A DNA stretch of 64,000 nucleotides from Oceanihabitans iliipiscarium (lineage in GTDB: Bacteria; Bacteroidota; Bacteroidia; Flavobacteriales; Flavobacteriaceae): assembly GCF_042686125.1 (NCBI RefSeq), contig NZ_JBHUOV010000002.1, positions 186,001 through 250,000 on the forward strand. The letters run 5' to 3'. The position numbers and the translations under genes are program-made. Below, piece after piece: positions 60,807 through 64,000 of the stretch (the stretch's first letter is position 1; every line of letters starts with the position of its first letter). Below the pieces are notes generated by a model. The model was not told the DNA's origin, made no database searches, and was given only the letters and a program-made list of their open reading frames with translations.

Positions 60807-61640
60807 TTAAAGATGTATTGTCATTACTGGCAGGTTAGAATGATTTGTTAAATTCTCTGCAATGCTTTTTGAGAATATGCTCAATAACCCTTTTCTACTA
60901 TGAGTACATATAGCAATTAAATCTATTTCGTTTGTTTCAGTGAACTTCTCAAGACCTTTTATTATGGTTGATTCATTATAAATGTGAGATGAGTAGTTTT
61001 CAAACTTCGGAAACTGTTTTACAAAAGTTTCGATTGGTTTAAGACCATTTTCAACACTATTAAAATCTGATTTAGTATTGATATTTAACAAATGAATATG
61101 TGCTCCAAGTTTTTCAGCTATTAATATAACTTCACTAAATGCCTCTCTTATATCTTCTAAAAAATCTGAAACAAACACGATATTTTTAATAGGAAAATTC
61201 ACTTCAGCTTGTTTTACAACCAAAACTGGAACTATCGATTTTCTAATAATTCGTTGAGCAGTACTTCCTAATATTTTATTTAGAAAACCTGCTTGTGTTC
61301 CTTTACTTCCTGTTATGATAAAATCGTGATGAAAATGTTCTGAGTGTTTTACAATTTTATCTTCATCTGAAACATATTCCAAAAAGGTTCTACAGATTAA
61401 CCCATTTTTTTCTGATTTACGTTCTAGCTCTTTTAATTTTGTTTTTGCAGAGCCAATTTCTTTCTTTGTTTCTGGAAATCTTTCTTCATTTTTTTTACTC
61501 AATTTAACCCAATCCACAGGAGTTTTTATTTGATGTAAAAAATGAATTTCAGCATTAAATATGACAGCCATATCGATAGCCAATTTTGCCGCTTTATTGC
61601 AGTTGTCTGAAAAATCCGTGGGTACTAATATGTTTTCCAT
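60807..61640 (-). CDS. Tandem-domain universal stress protein
   Basis: 277 residues, two UspA domains (1-135 and 145-277). The first has the ATP-binding motif GSKGTQAGFLNKILGST (G-2x-G-9x-G-S/T type). The second keeps the fold (IDLIAICTHSRKG) but lacks the full glycine motif. Such proteins bind ATP and act under stress. Sits between DUF5676 and the ATP-cone nuclease, 1 base before the latter. Its role in copper stress is inferred from location. Confidence 0.88.
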   Translation of the reverse strand: MENILVPTDFSDNCNKAAKLAIDMAVIFNAEIHFLHQIKTPVDWVKLSKKNEERFPETKKEIGSAKTKLKELERKSEKNGLICRTFLEYVSDEDKIVKHSEHFHHDFIITGSKGTQAGFLNKILGSTAQRIIRKSIVPVLVVKQAEVNFPIKNIVFVSDFLEDIREAFSEVILIAEKLGAHIHLLNINTKSDFNSVENGLKPIETFVKQFPKFENYSSHIYNESTIIKGLEKFTETNEIDLIAICTHSRKGLLSIFSKSIAENLTNHSNLPVMTIHL

Positions 61641-61646
61641 AATCGT

Positions 61647-61919
61647 TTATTTTTTTAATTGCCAGTTGTATAACGCTCCAATGCATGCCCCAATTAACCA
61701 ACCTAAAATGAAGGTTTGAACAGTACCTATTCCAGCTTCCCAAAGTGGTATTTCCATACGTACAACAGAGGTGACATCTAATCCGTGAATTAAACTATTA
61801 AAAAATTTCACAGTACCATCTTGCCCAACCGTGAGCATAACCAACATACAGCCCAAATAAAGCAGTGCTCCAGTTAAGCCAGTTGCAAATCCTAATTTTT
61901 TGATGTAAAATGTATTCAT
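61647..61919 (-). CDS. DUF5676-type membrane protein
   Basis: 90 residues with two membrane helices (about 12-32 and 65-85) around an amphipathic middle (FNSLIHGLDVTSVVR). The IKKLGFATGLTGALLYLGC opening and WEAGIGTVQTFILGWLIGACIGALYN end are those of DUF5676 (quoted in parts). Function unknown; regular companion of metal-resistance genes in Bacteroidota. Confidence 0.8.
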   Translation of the reverse strand: MNTFYIKKLGFATGLTGALLYLGCMLVMLTVGQDGTVKFFNSLIHGLDVTSVVRMEIPLWEAGIGTVQTFILGWLIGACIGALYNWQLKK

Positions 61920-61923
61920 GGTT

Positions 61924-62106
61924 TTATCGCTTTTTATTGTTGTGATTTTTGTGCTTGTGATGAGGCATCAAGAGATGGCATCCAAACATCAGAATTATAA
62001 AAATGAACAAGGAAACGTTTTCTCCCAATCCAATACTTGGTGCTACAAAAATGAGTAGCAACGGAAGTAAACAGCCTAATATCATCCAAAGTGTATGTGA
62101 TTTCAT
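61924..62106 (-). CDS. Short His-tailed membrane protein (DUF2933-like)
   Basis: 60 residues: two short helices (WMILGCLLPLLLIFVAP and VSLFIFIILMFGCHLLMP) and a His/Lys tail (HHKHKNHNNKKR) that could bind copper or zinc. The size and cell-envelope position fit DUF2933-type proteins found in copper clusters, but the family match is by pattern. 4 bases from the DUF5676 gene. Confidence 0.65.
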   Translation of the reverse strand: MKSHTLWMILGCLLPLLLIFVAPSIGLGENVSLFIFIILMFGCHLLMPHHKHKNHNNKKR

Positions 62107-62119
62107 TTGTTTAAATAAT

Positions 62120-62845
62120 TTAAGTTAACATTACAATCGCCATCACTATCATAATGGCATTCTCAATAAATGTGGCTTCAGTCATTGGTAACTTTAATGC
62201 TGTCCCTAAACAAGCACATCTAATGGATTTTTTATCTAAAAGCGTTTTGGTAACACCAACTGTTGTGATACTCAATATTATCAGTGTAGCCACAAGTGCA
62301 ATTTCAATTTCAAAACGCATTAAGAACATCAAACCTAGTGCAGTCTCTATAAATGGATATATCCAACTATAAAACTGGATTCTTTTTGCCAATGGGTCAT
62401 ACATCCTGAATGATTCAGGAAAATTCTTTAAATCGAGCATCTTAAAAAAACTGAATACGATGAAAAACAAGCCCATAAAATCCAACATTACAGCATTACC
62501 ATTCCAATTATTATAATGCATTAATAGGCTCGCAGTTACTATGTAAAAAAGGATAAGTAATAATGGTTGTAATTGTTGTAATTTTGATTTTTCCTTTGCA
62601 CCATCAATAGTTTGGGATGTCATCTGGAAAACATTTTTGTTTTCCTTTTCCGTAAGAGCATATTTATCAGGTAATGCTTTTTGAAGGGTCTCTATATCAA
62701 CGTGGCTACTCATCATAACTTCAGCTTCGGATTTTTCAAGGTTTACAACAACCCTAGTAACCTTGTCAACATTACCTAAATATTTTTCTACTGATGCTTT
62801 ACAGCCACCACAAGTCATTCCTTGTATATTATATGTATGTGTCAT
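62120..62845 (-). CDS. HMA domain fused to a MauE/MerT-like membrane protein
   Basis: About 241 residues from the ATG at 62845 (62857 would add four). An N-terminal HMA domain with QGMTCGGCKASVEKYL, then four membrane helices of the MauE/DoxX-like type. A Cys pair (RCACLG) in the last part, near helix 4, resembles the metal-relay cysteines of MerT. Together it could pass mercury, copper or another soft metal from the HMA domain across the membrane. Sits between the AraC-type regulator and the small membrane proteins. Transport direction unknown. Confidence 0.8.
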   Translation of the reverse strand: MTHTYNIQGMTCGGCKASVEKYLGNVDKVTRVVVNLEKSEAEVMMSSHVDIETLQKALPDKYALTEKENKNVFQMTSQTIDGAKEKSKLQQLQPLLLILFYIVTASLLMHYNNWNGNAVMLDFMGLFFIVFSFFKMLDLKNFPESFRMYDPLAKRIQFYSWIYPFIETALGLMFLMRFEIEIALVATLIILSITTVGVTKTLLDKKSIRCACLGTALKLPMTEATFIENAIMIVMAIVMLT

Positions 62846-62871
62846 AGTTTTTAACATTTTAAATTAATACT

Positions 62872-62879
62872 CAAAATTA
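62872..62879 (-). promoter_or_regulatory. Candidate -7 box before the HMA-MauE gene
   Basis: Minus-strand TAATTTTG; its position favours the ATG at 62845. The 64-base gap to the AraC-type gene probably holds its operator. Confidence 0.35.
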
Positions 62880-62921
62880 ATTCCCATATTTTATTGAGGT
62901 TTTCATAATTCTGGTTAATTT

Positions 62922-63479
62922 TTATACAATTTGGTCTAATGTCTTTCTATTCCATTTTTGTAAATCTCTAAACTTGCTCATTGACATACCTGTTACATTT
63001 TTAAATTGCCTTGCCAGATGACTACTTGATTTATAATTAAGGCTATAAGCAACTTCTGAGAAGTTTAACTGGGCTAATTGTATATACTCTTTCACTTTTT
63101 CAATTTTTAGATTAATGAGATATTTTTCAATAGTAATTCCTTCATTTTTACTGAAAATTTTACTTAGAGCTGAATAAGGTTTACTAAAGGTTTTGGGTAG
63201 AAAAACAGAAAGGTTTGAAACTTCTTGATTCTCTAGTTTTTGCATTAGAGTTATTTTAATCTTTTCAATTAAGACTTGGATATCATCAGTAATAATTTCA
63301 AATCCGTGTTCACCTAAAACTTTCTGTATGTTGGTGTAATCAATAACCGCATCTGTAGTCAAAATTACTTGTCCGAGTTCTAACGAATCTAAATCATAAC
63401 CTAATGAATTCAGTTCATTTATAACCGTAGATTTACATCTATTACAAACCATATTTTTTATGTATATTTTGTGCTTCAT
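62922..63479 (-). CDS. HMA-domain plus AraC-type HTH regulator
   Basis: 185 residues. Residues 1-70 are an HMA-like fold with the metal motif NMVCNRCKST (Cys12, Cys15); residues about 90-180 are an AraC-type double HTH (LINLKIEKVKEYIQLAQLNFSEVAYSLNY, then SSSHLARQFKNVTGMSMSKFRDL, quoted in parts). A metal-sensing one-component regulator is the simplest reading: copper or a similar ion binds the HMA domain and changes DNA binding. The start ATG overlaps the stop of the upstream hydrolase (ATGA). It should regulate the copper genes downstream. Confidence 0.85.
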   Translation of the reverse strand: MKHKIYIKNMVCNRCKSTVINELNSLGYDLDSLELGQVILTTDAVIDYTNIQKVLGEHGFEIITDDIQVLIEKIKITLMQKLENQEVSNLSVFLPKTFSKPYSALSKIFSKNEGITIEKYLINLKIEKVKEYIQLAQLNFSEVAYSLNYKSSSHLARQFKNVTGMSMSKFRDLQKWNRKTLDQIV

Positions 63480-64000
63480 AATGGCTGTTTTTTATGCATT
63501 CCTGTTGACATTCTATACTTTCCGTTTGGTTGAGGTGTTATTTCAAAATAAAATGCCGTTGGTACTTTATATTCTCCATAAGTACGAATACCTTGCATAT
63601 CACATTGCATATTATAAAGTCGGATAATACCATCTTTCTCCACAACTGTGTAATAGCCTTTAGAAAACCATTTAAGTGTATTTGCTAATTCACTATCCAC
63701 TTTATTTAATAAATTGTCGTTGATAGAGAACTCGGTAAAAGTGATTTTTTCTCGTTCAATATTATTGTATTTACCTATGTACAAACTATTATCAGTTTTT
63801 GCTACCCCATACCAATAAATGCTACCAAATTTTACTGGTACAGTTAGCAATTCATTATATACAATGGAATCTTTTTTTAATTGAGTGTCAAACTTTTGAT
63901 TTACTGATTGCTTAATCCATAATGTGAAAATTAAATACAACGAACTTATTATAAGCCCCATTTTACTATATATTATTCTATTAGGCTTTTTTCTAAAAAC
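63476..64000 (-). CDS. YdjM-type metal-dependent hydrolase, C-terminal part (5' end outside window)
   Basis: The frame is open to base 64000 on the minus strand and continues (VFRKKPNRIIYSK lies before the ATG at 63961), so the visible 175 codons are only the end of a longer gene. The visible part has one membrane helix (IISSLYLIFTLWI) and then the conserved C-terminal domain of the Bacteroidota metal-dependent hydrolases of the YdjM/DUF457 type: SIYWYGVAKTDNSLYIGKY and ALKWFSKGYY-like blocks (here NTLKWFSKGYY). The catalytic His residues would be in the missing N-terminal part. It couples with the AraC-type gene by overlap. Confidence 0.7.
   Translation of the reverse strand, partial: VFRKKPNRIIYSKMGLIISSLYLIFTLWIKQSVNQKFDTQLKKDSIVYNELLTVPVKFGSIYWYGVAKTDNSLYIGKYNNIEREKITFTEFSINDNLLNKVDSELANTLKWFSKGYYTVVEKDGIIRLYNMQCDMQGIRTYGEYKVPTAFYFEITPQPNGKYRMSTGMHKKQPL

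Noticed and set aside
1..64000. tRNA, rRNA, riboswitch and CRISPR search by eye
   Set aside because: No cloverleaf, conserved rRNA segment, known riboswitch core or repeat-spacer array was recognised; a covariance-model scan would be needed to exclude small RNAs.

Overview
The window is low-GC DNA with a gene content typical of marine Flavobacteriaceae (Bacteroidota). Indicators are a T9SS type A sorting domain, TonB-dependent receptor operon, DUF6146/DUF6787/DUF6660/DUF5676 proteins, fused CzcA-OMF pumps, separate parE/parC genes, promoter-like TAnnTTTG boxes, and no clear Shine-Dalgarno sequences. The genus cannot be fixed from sequence reading alone. I saw no tRNA, rRNA, CRISPR array or insertion sequence.

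Region 1 (1-8669): the end of a surface polysaccharide locus. It holds a NodB-like deacetylase, a BioF2-type acetyltransferase, a DegT/DnrJ aminotransferase, a long-form (PglF/WbpM-like) UDP-sugar 4,6-dehydratase, a Wza-like export lipoprotein and a Wzc-like tyrosine kinase. The dehydratase and aminotransferase overlap and probably make a UDP-4-amino sugar for the exported polymer.

Region 2 (8666-39775): mostly core genome. It includes proline dehydrogenase, aroB, DinB-like and Lrp proteins, an M14 peptidase divergent from an XRE regulator with an array of operator-like repeats, a large T9SS-secreted adhesin-like protein, topoisomerase IV (parE, a small membrane protein, parC), ychF, a ferredoxin divergent from a LuxC-like reductase, serC-serA, DUF937, a four-gene unit ending in a TonB receptor with a His/Asp-rich loop, folE, a DUF5916 protein, a LolD-like ATPase, a multi-spanning membrane protein and a tandem TIGR02757 pair whose first copy is decayed.

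Region 3 (39776-45986): an accessory module. A tight three-gene operon encodes an sce7726-family PD-(D/E)xK nuclease-like protein, an sce7725-family protein and a HEPN/RES-N-terminal plus RES-domain (NAD+-consuming toxin type) protein. Around it lie an unknown His-rich-motif protein, two small single-span membrane proteins, a short tyrosine recombinase, a ~230 bp segment full of inverted repeats, and an unlisted 55-codon ribbon-helix-helix gene. This is the best candidate for an undescribed system, most likely anti-phage or toxin-like.

Region 4 (45988-64000): an approximately 18 kb metal-resistance island, all on the minus strand. The zinc/cadmium/cobalt part is DUF6660, a CzcA pump fused to an outer-membrane factor, CzcB, a Fur-family regulator, an ICMT-like protein and a CadA/ZntA ATPase. 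The two transcription units carry a matching operator-like sequence. The copper part is a hydrolase fragment, an HMA-AraC regulator, HMA-MauE, two small membrane proteins, Usp, an ATP-cone nuclease, an AAA_28 ATPase, CopB, a CusB-like adaptor and an HMA lipoprotein.
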